A stretch of 46,652 bases of DNA, taken from assembly GCA_025463125.1 (NCBI GenBank), contig JAOAPX010000186.1, forward strand, positions 1 through 46,652. The letters run 5' to 3'. A model generated the notes under the pieces. That model ran no database searches. It was not told the DNA's origin and saw nothing but the letters and a program-made list of their open reading frames with translations. The position numbers and the translations under genes were made by a program. The stretch comes from Acidobacteriota bacterium. Lineage in GTDB: Bacteria > Acidobacteriota > Blastocatellia > Pyrinomonadales > Pyrinomonadaceae. Below are positions 23,623-32,175 of the stretch, piece after piece; position 1 is the first letter of the stretch, and the number at the start of each line of letters is the position of its first letter.

Positions 23623-24594
23623 ATCGGCGCACATCACGAACATCATCACGAAAGACGCTCGGCGGGCAGTTTAAAGCGCCTGAAAATCGCGCTCGCGCTG
23701 ACGTTTGTTTATATGTTTGCCGAGGCGATCGGCGGCTGGCTGACCAATTCTCTCGCGCTGCTCGCAGACGCGGGACATATGCTGACGGACGTCGCCGCGC
23801 TTTCTTTAACGCTGGCTGCCATCTGGTTTGCCTCGCGACCGGCGACGCCGAATAAAACTTTCGGTTATTACCGCCTGGAAATTCTCGCCGCTTTCGTCAA
23901 CGGCATCGCGCTCGTTTTGCTTTCGATCTGGGTGATTTACGAAGCTTACGAGCGGTTTTACGATCCGCCCGAAGTTAAAGGGCTGCAATTGACGGCAATC
24001 GCCGTCGGCGGTTTGATCGTCAATATTATCGCCGCATTTTTGCTTCACTCTGATCACAAGCACGATTTAAATATGCGCGGCGCGTGGCTGCACGTGATGG
24101 GCGACGTTTTCGGCTCGGTCACGGCTATTGTCGCCGGCGCTTTGATCGTTCTTTTCGGCTGGACGTGGGCGGATGCCGTTTGCAGCACCTTGATCAGTTT
24201 AATCATTATTTTCGGCGCGTGGCGTTTGATACGCGAATCGGTCAACGTTCTGCTCGAAGGAACGCCCGCGCACATTAATTTGAAAGCGGTCGAAGAAACG
24301 ATTCGCGAAACCGACGCCGTCGAAGACGTCCATGATCTGCACGTCTGGACGATCACTTCCGGAATCGAAGCGCTCAGCGTTCATATCATTCACCGCGAAA
24401 AAACTTCGCAAGCCGATCTTTTGCGGCAAATTCGCGCCCGCATCCACGACCGCTTCGGCATCGATCACTTGACGATTCAGCTCGAAACGCGCGAAAGCGA
24501 ACAATTTAATCCGCACCCGTGTTTTTCGGGCGCAAATTGTTTCGAATCGGTCAGCCGAACCGAAATGCAAAGCCCGATGTCCAAAGCCGGTTAA
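23623..24594 (+). CDS. Cation diffusion facilitator (zinc-type), probable ATC start
   Basis: A 323-residue CDF transporter that exports Zn2+ or a related ion in exchange for protons. The transport-site motifs are AGHMLTD (HxxxD) in helix 2 and LHVMGDV in helix 5, both of the Zn type. A C-terminal cytoplasmic domain has VHDLHVWTITSG. The first in-frame ATG (23713) would cut off helix 1. The frame upstream encodes GAHHEHHHERRSAGSLKRLK then helix 1, exactly the His-rich N-terminus expected, but the codon after the RBS is ATC. It is followed 16 nt later by larA. Confidence 0.85.
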   Translation: MGAHHEHHHERRSAGSLKRLKIALALTFVYMFAEAIGGWLTNSLALLADAGHMLTDVAALSLTLAAIWFASRPATPNKTFGYYRLEILAAFVNGIALVLLSIWVIYEAYERFYDPPEVKGLQLTAIAVGGLIVNIIAAFLLHSDHKHDLNMRGAWLHVMGDVFGSVTAIVAGALIVLFGWTWADAVCSTLISLIIIFGAWRLIRESVNVLLEGTPAHINLKAVEETIRETDAVEDVHDLHVWTITSGIEALSVHIIHREKTSQADLLRQIRARIHDRFGIDHLTIQLETRESEQFNPHPCFSGANCFESVSRTEMQSPMSKAG

Positions 24595-24610
24595 AGTTCG
24601 TTTTTCTTTT

Positions 24611-25867
24611 ATGCCGACGATAAATCTTAGATACGGAAACAGCGAAATTCCTTTCGATTACGACCAGACGCGCTTTACAATTTTGGGCAATGAAGACTCT
24701 TCTTCAGCTTTGACCGATGTCGAAATCGGCGAGCGTTTTGAAAACCCGTTTAATTCAAAAACATTTGAAGAAATCGTACAGCCGTCTGAAACGGTTTTGA
24801 TCGTCGTGCCCGACGCGACGCGCCAGACCGCCAGCGGGCAAATCGTCAATTTGCTCGTCCGCCGCTTAATCGCAAACGGGACGATGCCTTACGAAATCAG
24901 CATTATCTTTGCCACGGGGATTCACCGCCGCGTCACGAACGAAGAAAAAAGCCGGATTCTCACGCCGTTTATCGCCCAGCGCATAAAAACCATCGATCAT
25001 AATCCGCGAGATCTGGCGCAGCTGGTCAACCTCGGCGAAACTGCGGGCGGCACGCCGATTCGAATTAATCGCGCTTTGACCGAACACGATCACGTCGTTT
25101 TGATCGGCGGCATTTCGTTTCATTACTTTGCCGGATTTACCGGCGGGCGAAAGCTTATATGCCCGGGGCTCGCTTCGTCCGTAACGATTTCGGAAACGCA
25201 CAAATTGGCGTTCGACTGCGAAACAAAATCGCGCCGCGCCGGCGTCGGAACCGGAATTACGGTCGGGAACGTTGTTCACGAAGCTTTTATCGAAGCCGCT
25301 TCAAAAATAAAACCGAGTTTTTCCGTCAACACGATCGTCAACGAGCGCGGCGAAGCCGTTGAGTTATTCTGCGGCGACTGGCTCGAATCGCATCGCCGCG
25401 CCTGCGATTTCTACGCTGCCGGTCATACGATCGACATTGCCGAAAGACGCGAAGCGGTAATAGTTTCATGCGGCGGAGCGCCGTTTGATCTGAATATGAT
25501 TCAGGCGCATAAAGCGCTCGACGCGGCGGCGCGAGCCTGCACGGACGGCGGAACGATAATCTTTTTAGCCGAATGCACGGACGGGCTCGGGCGCACGGAT
25601 TTCTTAAATTGGTTTGAAGCGGAAAACTCGCGCGCTTTAGCCGAAAAGCTTTGCGAAAAATACCGGGTCAACGGTCAAACCGCCTGGAACTTACTGCGCA
25701 TCGCCGAAACCCACGACGTGCGCATTGTTACTTCGCTGCCGGAAACCGAAACGCGCTCGATGCGTCTGAAAAAAGCGCAAAGCCCGGAAGAAGCTTTTGC
25801 GAAAATCGATTTAGAAACAAAAGGTTATATTTTGCCTTCGGGCGCAAAGTTTGCGATTAGGTGTTAA
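24611..25867 (+). CDS. larA: LarA-type nickel-pincer racemase
   Basis: A 418-residue LarA-family (DUF2088) protein. Lactate racemase LarA uses a nickel-pincer nucleotide bound to a lysine. H105 (FATGIHRRVT), H171 and K181 (SFHYFAGFTGGRK) and H197 (SETHKLAF) match L. plantarum LarA H108, H174, K184 and H200 with one constant offset of three. The substrate may be lactate or another 2-hydroxy acid, since the family is broad. The cofactor genes larB, larC and larE are not in the window. It starts 16 nt after the CDF gene, likely in one operon. Confidence 0.87.
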   Translation: MPTINLRYGNSEIPFDYDQTRFTILGNEDSSSALTDVEIGERFENPFNSKTFEEIVQPSETVLIVVPDATRQTASGQIVNLLVRRLIANGTMPYEISIIFATGIHRRVTNEEKSRILTPFIAQRIKTIDHNPRDLAQLVNLGETAGGTPIRINRALTEHDHVVLIGGISFHYFAGFTGGRKLICPGLASSVTISETHKLAFDCETKSRRAGVGTGITVGNVVHEAFIEAASKIKPSFSVNTIVNERGEAVELFCGDWLESHRRACDFYAAGHTIDIAERREAVIVSCGGAPFDLNMIQAHKALDAAARACTDGGTIIFLAECTDGLGRTDFLNWFEAENSRALAEKLCEKYRVNGQTAWNLLRIAETHDVRIVTSLPETETRSMRLKKAQSPEEAFAKIDLETKGYILPSGAKFAIRC

Positions 25868-25953
25868 CGGGCGAAATCGTAAAACTGGTGTGCTCTTTTC
25901 TTTCGCCCTTTAACATCTAATCGTATTATTTCGCGAAGATTGCGCCGCCGCTC

Positions 25954-26817
25954 TTAATGCAGACCGCTCTTCTTGATTAATCCGCCTTCGACGTCCGAAA
26001 GGGAATGAGTCGTAATAAAAGCCGTCGGGTCGATTTCTCTGACGACGTTTTTGATGATTCCGATTTCCAGCCGCGTCACTACGCAATAAAGAATTTCCTG
26101 CTCGGCATTGGTGACGCCTTTGCTGCCCATTCCGCCCTGACCTCTGTAAGACGTAACGCCCCTGTGCAGCTTATTTATAATTGCCGCTTTTACTTCTTCG
26201 TTTTTCATCGAGACGATGGTAATCGCCGTGTATTCTTCGATGCCATGAATAATAAAATCAATTGTTTTCGAGGCGGCGATATACGTAAGAATCGAGTACA
26301 ACGCCGATTCAACGCCGAGAAAAAATGCGGCGGCGAGAAAAATAAAGATGTTGAAGATGAGAATTACGTCGCCGACTTTGAAAATATGACTTTTCCGGCT
26401 GACGACGAGCGCCGCAATTTCCGTCCCGTCTAAAACGGCGCCGCCGCGAATTGCCAGCCCGATTCCGGCGCCGATAAAAAAGCCTCCGAACACGGCGGTC
26501 AAAAGCTTGTCCTGCGTTACGTCAGGATATTTAATAATGGCAAGACAAAGCGACAAACCGGCAATTGCCAGTGCGCTTTTGATAGCGAATTTCTTGCTTA
26601 TCTGGTGATACCCGAGAGCGATAAACGGAAGATTTATGATTAAAATCCAGAGCGAGAGGGGCAGCCCGACAACGTCAGAAAGCAGCATCGAAACGCCCGT
26701 CACGCCCCCGTCGATAAAGCGGCTCGACAGCAAAAAACCTTTCAGCCCCATTCCAGCCGAAAGAATTCCCAATACGATAAAAATGTAATTTAACGACTCT
26801 CTTCCCAACGTTTTCAT
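25954..26817 (-). CDS. YitT/DUF161 family membrane protein
   Basis: A 287-residue protein with about six membrane helices in the first 200 residues (LGILSAGMGLKGFLLSS, then SRFIDGGVTGVSMLLS). It ends in a cytoplasmic DUF2179 domain (YTAITIVSMKNEEVKAAI, then HRGVTSYRGQGG and ILYCVVTRLEI). This two-part layout is typical of YitT-type proteins, whose function is not established; a transport role is assumed. It converges on larA. Confidence 0.88.
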   Translation of the reverse strand: MKTLGRESLNYIFIVLGILSAGMGLKGFLLSSRFIDGGVTGVSMLLSDVVGLPLSLWILIINLPFIALGYHQISKKFAIKSALAIAGLSLCLAIIKYPDVTQDKLLTAVFGGFFIGAGIGLAIRGGAVLDGTEIAALVVSRKSHIFKVGDVILIFNIFIFLAAAFFLGVESALYSILTYIAASKTIDFIIHGIEEYTAITIVSMKNEEVKAAIINKLHRGVTSYRGQGGMGSKGVTNAEQEILYCVVTRLEIGIIKNVVREIDPTAFITTHSLSDVEGGLIKKSGLH

Positions 26818-26930
26818 AGATTAAAGATAATCCGTTAGTAGAAATCACTCAAATAATAAGCGCATCATTTACAAGTCAATAAGTTAAAGCTTGATTTCAG
26901 GGCTGATTGAAAAAAACGGTAACGAAATAA

Positions 26931-26961
26931 AAAAAATCCGTTTAATAGTTAAACGGATTTT
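26931..26961 (-). terminator. Terminator for the secreted-protein gene
   Basis: A 13-bp stem pairs 26933-26945 with 26949-26961 around a 3-nt loop. On the minus strand it is followed by a run of eight T residues before ATTTCG, about 26 nt after the stop of the next gene. Confidence 0.85.
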
Positions 26962-26986
26962 ACCGGATATTCGAATTGAAGAAAGT

Positions 26987-27511
26987 TTATTGAGCTTTTT
27001 TAATTTCAAAAGTTCGCGCGATCAAATCGGTTTGATTGCGAATCGACCGCAGCTGATCGCGCATTCCTGTAAAGCGCAGAACGTAAACGGTCGATGGGTC
27101 GGCTTTTAGAAAATAAAATCTGCCGCTCATATTTCGCGCCGAACTGACGTACTCGTAATTGAAAACCGTTCCTTTCAGAACGCCGGAAAACGGTTCTTCT
27201 TTTCCGGCGACATAGCCTTTCAAAAACTGTAATTTTTCTTCTTCATCGCGTATCAGATCCGACAGCAGCGAGCCGGATTTAAGATTTAATTTGCGAATTT
27301 CCAGGTGCCCGTCGCGGCGATCGCCGAAAACGTATTCGACGTTCGGGCTGATAGGCGAAGGCTTTACCGTCATTTTCCAGGTTGCCGCCGGCAGATCGAA
27401 AGTATATTCGGCATTCGCGTCGCTGAACGTATTGTTCTGGGCAAAAGCCGAAAATGCCAGAAATAAACTTAAAATTACAGAAAGCGGAAACGAAAATTTC
27501 ATTGACTTCAT
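26987..27511 (-). CDS. Secreted protein of unknown function
   Basis: A 174-residue protein with a signal peptide (residues 1-24, ending AFAQ). The mature part has NAEYTFDLPAATWKMTV, SPNVEYVFGDRRDGHLEIRKL and YFLKADPSTVYVLRFTGMRDQL. This pattern resembles PsbP/MOG1-like or DUF1795-type folds, but I cannot place it in a named family. AAGGAAAA lies 7 nt before the ATG at 27509-27511. A strong terminator follows, so it is monocistronic. Confidence 0.7.
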   Translation of the reverse strand: MKSMKFSFPLSVILSLFLAFSAFAQNNTFSDANAEYTFDLPAATWKMTVKPSPISPNVEYVFGDRRDGHLEIRKLNLKSGSLLSDLIRDEEEKLQFLKGYVAGKEEPFSGVLKGTVFNYEYVSSARNMSGRFYFLKADPSTVYVLRFTGMRDQLRSIRNQTDLIARTFEIKKAQ

Positions 27512-27785
27512 TAGTTTTCCTTTTTTTCTCAGATGAATCGCAGTTTTTAAAAACTTGTTTGTTGCGTGAATTTCGATATTTTATGATGCTTTATCGTAGC
27601 CGGACAGTTGTCTTTCGCCCTTGTTAAAAGATTCTGTGTCGAAAGCGCGGATATCGACTAATTATAAATAATTGCAAAAGACAAAACAAACTTTAATCGA
27701 CCTTTCAATCTGCGGCGGCGTCTAAGTAAACGGAAAGCCTGGAAGCTTTGACCGGGCATCTATAAAAAAACAGAGGTTGTAAATA
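27512..27785. other. Divergent gap with a small hairpin leader
   Basis: It separates the secreted-protein gene from the DUF1800 gene. Near the latter, GCCTGG (27737-27742) can pair with CCGGGC (27752-27757), and AGAGG precedes the ATG by about 9 nt. I considered a c-di-GMP riboswitch and did not find its conserved core. No gene is seen. Confidence 0.4.
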
Positions 27786-29807
27786 ATGAATGGGAAATAC
27801 TCCTTGCGCGTTCGTTTGATCGCTTTTTTAATGGTTTTCGCGGTATGCAGTCCGGTTTCCGCCGTTTTCGCCTCGGACGCAAAGGCGAAACCAAAGCCTT
27901 TGACCGAAAAACAGAAAATATCACACGTTCTCAATCGTCTCGGATTCGGAGCCAGACCGGGCGATATCGAAAAAGTAAAAGCTCTCGGCTTAAATAAATA
28001 TATCGAACAACAGCTGAACGCTGTCGGTTCCGACAGCCCGGAAGCGGCTGCGCGGCTGAAAAATCTGGAAGTTTTGAATATGGAAACCGCCGAGATTTTC
28101 GCCCGCTATCCGAACGGAGCCGCGCTGCTTCGCCAGCTCGAAGGTCGCGGCGCTGAAAATCGAAACGCTTCGGCTCAAATGCCGAACGCGGCGATGCCGG
28201 GCGAAGAGACGAGTGACGACGAAAGGCGCGCGCGGCAGCAAAAAATCAGGGAATATTATCAAAAATACGATTTGCGCCCGCCCGCTCAAATTACGCAGCA
28301 GATGCAGGCGTCGCGCATCATTCGCGCCGTTTATTCGGAAAATCAACTGCACGAAGCGATGGTGGATTTCTGGCTCAATCATTTTAACGTTTACGCGGGA
28401 AAAGCGGCGGTTCGCTGGTTTATTCCGTCGTATGAGCGCGACGTGATTCGTCGAAACGCTTTGGGGAATTTCAAGGAGCTGGTTAAAGGCACGGCGCGGC
28501 ACCCGGCGATGCTTTTTTACCTGGATAATTTTCAAAGCATGTCGCCGAACGCGCAAACGGGCGGAAACAATCGCCAAAATCAGCGCTTGCGGAACGCTTT
28601 GCGCAGCGGGCAAATTCCGCCGCGAATGCGCGAGAATCTAAAAAAACGCGGCTTGACCGACGAGCAAATCGAGCAGCGCGTCAAGCAGGCGCAGGCAAAC
28701 GACGCTAATCCGCAAATGCCTGAAAAACCGAAAAACCGGCGCGGCATCAACGAAAATTACGCCCGCGAACTGATGGAATTACACACTTTAGGCGTTGACG
28801 GCGGTTACACGCAAAAAGATATCGTCGAAGTAGCCAGAAGCTTTACAGGCTGGACGATTGCCGATCCGGGCGGATATCGAAACGCGGCGGCAAACGACAT
28901 CAAAGGCGTTGAAAATCGCCGGTTAAACCGCCTGGAGCGCCAGCTTGGCGATTCCGAATATCTCGAAAGCGGCGAATTTTATTTTAATGATAAATGGCAC
29001 GAAAAAGGCGAAAAAACGGTTTTAGGCAACAAGATCGACGAAGGCGGAATGAAAGACGGTTTAAAAGTGATCGACGTGCTCGCCGCGCATCCTTCGACGG
29101 CAAAACACATCGCGAAAAAATTAGCCGTAAAATTCGTCAGCGATAATCCGAGCCCGGAACTGGTGACGCGCGTTGCGCAGGCGTTTCAGAAATCCGAAGG
29201 CGACATTAAAACGACGCTTCGAGCGCTTTTTAATGACAAGGAGTTTTTCGCGCCCGTTAATTACCGGGCGAAAATTAAAACGCCGTTTGAATTAATGGTC
29301 AGCTCGCTTCGCGCGCTCGACGCCGACGTCAGAACGAGCCCGGCGCTCGCCGGTTTGCTGAATAAAATGGGCGAACCGCTTTACGGCTATATCGCGCCGA
29401 CCGGCTACCCGGACACGGCGGAAGACTGGGTCAATACCGGCGCTTTGCTCGAAAGAATGAATTTTGCCGTCGCGCTGACATCTAACCGGATTCCGCAGAC
29501 AAAGGTTAATCTCAAGCAATACGAAGCGCCTTCGAAACAGGAAATCTTAAACAAAGCCGTCGGCGGTATTCTCGAAGGGGAAATTTCCGCTTCGACGCGG
29601 GCGATGATGCTCAAACAGCTTGAAAAACCTTTGCCCGAACCGAAGCTCGCGGCTGAAACGGAAGAAACGGAAACGCCGTTGATGAACGGAAACGGCAGGC
29701 GCGGCGCAATGGGCAGGCAAGCCCGCATGCTCGCGCCAAGCGGCAACGCTGACGTTTTTAAAGTCGTCGGGCTGATTTTGGGTTCGCCGGATTTTCAGCG
29801 GCAGTAA
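27786..29807 (+). CDS. DUF1800 family exported protein
   Basis: A 673-residue protein with a signal peptide (about residues 1-29). KISHVLNRLGFGARPGDIEKV starts the DUF1800 region; EAMVDFWLNHFNVYAGK, NYARELMELHTLGVDGGYTQKDIVEVARSFTGWTI and PYGYIAPTGYPD are hallmark stretches (the last reads PLYGYIAPTGYPDTAEDWVN here). Two Gln/Asn/Arg-rich insertions lie near residues 115-155 and 260-325. Such genes usually precede a DUF1501 gene, which is absent here. Function is not established. Confidence 0.9.
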   Translation: MNGKYSLRVRLIAFLMVFAVCSPVSAVFASDAKAKPKPLTEKQKISHVLNRLGFGARPGDIEKVKALGLNKYIEQQLNAVGSDSPEAAARLKNLEVLNMETAEIFARYPNGAALLRQLEGRGAENRNASAQMPNAAMPGEETSDDERRARQQKIREYYQKYDLRPPAQITQQMQASRIIRAVYSENQLHEAMVDFWLNHFNVYAGKAAVRWFIPSYERDVIRRNALGNFKELVKGTARHPAMLFYLDNFQSMSPNAQTGGNNRQNQRLRNALRSGQIPPRMRENLKKRGLTDEQIEQRVKQAQANDANPQMPEKPKNRRGINENYARELMELHTLGVDGGYTQKDIVEVARSFTGWTIADPGGYRNAAANDIKGVENRRLNRLERQLGDSEYLESGEFYFNDKWHEKGEKTVLGNKIDEGGMKDGLKVIDVLAAHPSTAKHIAKKLAVKFVSDNPSPELVTRVAQAFQKSEGDIKTTLRALFNDKEFFAPVNYRAKIKTPFELMVSSLRALDADVRTSPALAGLLNKMGEPLYGYIAPTGYPDTAEDWVNTGALLERMNFAVALTSNRIPQTKVNLKQYEAPSKQEILNKAVGGILEGEISASTRAMMLKQLEKPLPEPKLAAETEETETPLMNGNGRRGAMGRQARMLAPSGNADVFKVVGLILGSPDFQRQ

Positions 29808-29853
29808 AAGAAAGCAGTAAAAGAAAATAGACGCAGAAAACGCGAAAAAGCAA

Positions 29854-29898
29854 GAAAACGGGACGCGGATTATCCAGAAAAAATCGCGTCCCGTTTTC
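29854..29898. terminator. Bidirectional terminator between converging genes
   Basis: A 14-bp stem pairs 29854-29867 with 29885-29898 around a 17-nt loop, between the DUF1800 stop and the glycosyltransferase stop. The stem contains GACGCG and is flanked by T-rich DNA on the right and A-rich DNA on the left. Confidence 0.7.
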
Positions 29899-29915
29899 AT
29901 TAATCTTTTTCGCTT

Positions 29916-31025
29916 TTATTCACCGATCAAAGATTTATAAAGCTTTCCGATCTCCCGGAGATGCGCTTCGATGCTGAAGTTGTTTTTCGCGAAATCGCGC
30001 GCGCGCGCCGACAAATCGTTTCTTAACGCTTCATTTTTCAATAAGTTCAAAATCTTCTCGCTTAAATCAAAAGCGTTGCCGACCGGGAAAACTTCGGCGT
30101 ATTTTCCATTACCCGAAGCTTCAAGCAGCGGTTCGATATCGGAAACTATCGCCGGAACGCCCGCAAGCATCGCTTCGTTAAGCGCGATCGGCAAACCTTC
30201 TTTGAGCGAAGAAAAAACGAACAGGTCGAGCGCGGCTAAAATGTCGGGAACGTCATCTCTCGCGCCGAGAAAATGAACCCTGTCGTTTATCCGGTTTTCT
30301 TCGCAAAACTTTGCGCACTCGGCGAATTTATCTTCGGCTCCTTCTTCAATTTTGCCGACGAAAACGCACCGAACGCCCGGCATCTCGGCGAAAACTTTCG
30401 GCAGGGCGCGGCACAAAGTCATCTGGTCTTTTCTCGGCTCTTTATAAAAATTGCCGACCATTCCGATCAAAAACGTGCCGGCGGAAATATTCAATTCTTC
30501 GCGCAGATTTTTTCCGATCGGCTGCAATCTGCGCTCGTCAACGCCGTTGTAAATTACGGTTGTGTTCGGCGGAAAAACAAAATCGAGCCCGGTTTCATAG
30601 GATTTTCGCGACGCTTTTCCGACCAGAATGTTGCAATCGACGCGCGGCAGAAGAAATTTGAGCGCGAGCAGATTTTTTCTGTCGGTAACGATGCCGTGAT
30701 GCGTTAAAACGACTTTTGCCCGGGTTCCGAAAGAGGCGGCGAGCGCGTGCAGCGCTTCGACCGCTTGATGAGTATGAACGATGTCGATTTTGTTTTTTAC
30801 GATAATGCGGCGAAGCGACGAGATTGTAAATAAATCGAACGGCAAGCGGCGTTTCAGGCGAAAAAAATCCGCGCCCGATTTTATGAAATCCTGTTCCAAG
30901 CCGCCGCCGCCGGCTGCGGCGAAAATTACGTCGAGATCGTTTGCCCGCGCATTACGGCAAACGTCGAGCACAAGAGTTTCCGCGCCGCCGCGATTGACCG
31001 TATCGAGAAAATGCAGAATCTTCAT
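29916..31025 (-). CDS. Glycosyltransferase family 4
   Basis: A 369-residue GT-B glycosyltransferase. The N-terminal acceptor domain has LDTVNRGGAETLVLDV and the C-terminal donor domain has GMVGNFYKEPRKDQMTLCRA. The EX7E donor-site motif is in SSLKEGLPIALNEAMLAGVP. No membrane segment is seen. Capsule, exopolysaccharide or LPS synthesis is likely, but the sugar cannot be told. It diverges from a GT2 gene, and the two are close enough (71 bp) to share a control region. Confidence 0.9.
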   Translation of the reverse strand: MKILHFLDTVNRGGAETLVLDVCRNARANDLDVIFAAAGGGGLEQDFIKSGADFFRLKRRLPFDLFTISSLRRIIVKNKIDIVHTHQAVEALHALAASFGTRAKVVLTHHGIVTDRKNLLALKFLLPRVDCNILVGKASRKSYETGLDFVFPPNTTVIYNGVDERRLQPIGKNLREELNISAGTFLIGMVGNFYKEPRKDQMTLCRALPKVFAEMPGVRCVFVGKIEEGAEDKFAECAKFCEENRINDRVHFLGARDDVPDILAALDLFVFSSLKEGLPIALNEAMLAGVPAIVSDIEPLLEASGNGKYAEVFPVGNAFDLSEKILNLLKNEALRNDLSARARDFAKNNFSIEAHLREIGKLYKSLIGE

Positions 31026-31096
31026 CCGAAATTATTAAACGATAAATGACAACAAGCGGCAAATATGTTTTCATTTTCTTTTGAGCGCGCAAGGCA

Positions 31097-32053
31097 ATGA
31101 ATCAGGCAATAAATCATAAAAATCAGGATGTTTTCGCCTTTGTGCCTTCGTATAATCACGCGCCGTTTATCGAAAACTGCCTGCTTTCGATTATTAACCA
31201 AACTTTAAAGCCTAAAAAACTGCTGGTGATCGACGACGGTTCAAAAGATGATTCGCCGAAGATTATCGAAAGGGTTTTAAAGAATTGCCCGTTTGACGCG
31301 GAACTCATCGCGCGCGCCAATCGAGGTCTCTGTGCCACTTTGAACGAAGGTTTTTCCAAAAGTTCGGGCGAATATTTCGCGTATTTAGGCTCGGACGACG
31401 TTTGGTTTTCCGCGTTTTTAGCCGAACGTGTTAGATTATTAAATTCTCGACCCGAAGCGGTTTTAGGCTACGGCAACGCGCTTTTTCTCGATGAAAACGA
31501 CAATGTCCTGGAAAATTCGGCTGAATGGTGGAATTTTCCCGCGGACGCGCGCGAGATGCTGCGGCTCGGGGTCGCGCCGATCAGCTCGACGGTTTTTTAT
31601 CGCCGCTCGGTGCTGGAAAAATACGATTGGAACGAAGATTCGCGGCTCGAAGATTACGAATTTTACATAAAGCTTTGCGATGAAGGCGAATTTGCCTTCG
31701 ATCCGCAGGTGCTTTCGGGCTGGCGCAGTCACGGCTACAATACGAGCGGCGATTTGAATATGATGCTCGCCGAAGTTTTAGCGGCGCAAAGCAGAAATTT
31801 TGAAAAACTGGCGATCGACGAAACGAATTTCGATCAGATTCAAAGCCGCGTCCGGTTTCATTACGCGAACGACTTTCTGCAAAAAGGTCATAAAAAAGAC
31901 GCGCTCAAACTGGCGCTGAAAAGCTGGCGCGGCGCGCAGTCTCTGCCGCAGCTTTTGAAGTTTTCGACCCGTTTGCTCGTTCCGCTCGGCGTGGTAAATC
32001 TGCGGCGCAAATTTCGCCGCGAAAAGCTGAAAAATAAATACTCGATTAATTAA
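31097..32053 (+). CDS. Glycosyltransferase family 2
   Basis: A 318-residue GT-A glycosyltransferase. FAFVPSYNHAPFIENCLLS and LLVIDDGSKDDSPKIIE form the nucleotide-binding start; YLGSDDVWF carries the DxD-like metal site; LEDYEFYIKLCDEG is the acceptor region. It is cytosolic with no membrane helix and has a basic C-terminus. It is probably part of surface polysaccharide synthesis with the neighbouring GT4 and DUF4254-like genes. Confidence 0.9.
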   Translation: MNQAINHKNQDVFAFVPSYNHAPFIENCLLSIINQTLKPKKLLVIDDGSKDDSPKIIERVLKNCPFDAELIARANRGLCATLNEGFSKSSGEYFAYLGSDDVWFSAFLAERVRLLNSRPEAVLGYGNALFLDENDNVLENSAEWWNFPADAREMLRLGVAPISSTVFYRRSVLEKYDWNEDSRLEDYEFYIKLCDEGEFAFDPQVLSGWRSHGYNTSGDLNMMLAEVLAAQSRNFEKLAIDETNFDQIQSRVRFHYANDFLQKGHKKDALKLALKSWRGAQSLPQLLKFSTRLLVPLGVVNLRRKFRREKLKNKYSIN

Positions 32054-32151
32054 TTCGCGATTTCAAAACCGATTTTATAAATCTTTGTCTTACAAGCAAT
32101 AAAGCTCGCGTTTTTTGCCGGTATGACTCAGATAATAAATAAAGAATAGAA

Positions 32152-32175
32152 TTTTATACTTATTTTTATACTTAT
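32152..32175 (+). promoter_or_regulatory. Tandem TATACT-containing 12-mer abutting a start codon
   Basis: TTTTATACTTAT occurs twice in perfect tandem (32152-32163 and 32164-32175) and ends directly at the ATG. TATACT resembles a -10 box. No Shine-Dalgarno sequence is present. If the first copy works as -10, the transcript would be nearly leaderless. Confidence 0.35.

Noticed and set aside
27716..27785. c-di-GMP (GEMM) riboswitch before the DUF1800 gene
   Set aside because: Some GGAAA/GCC words looked similar, but the conserved ACGCAAAGC core is missing.
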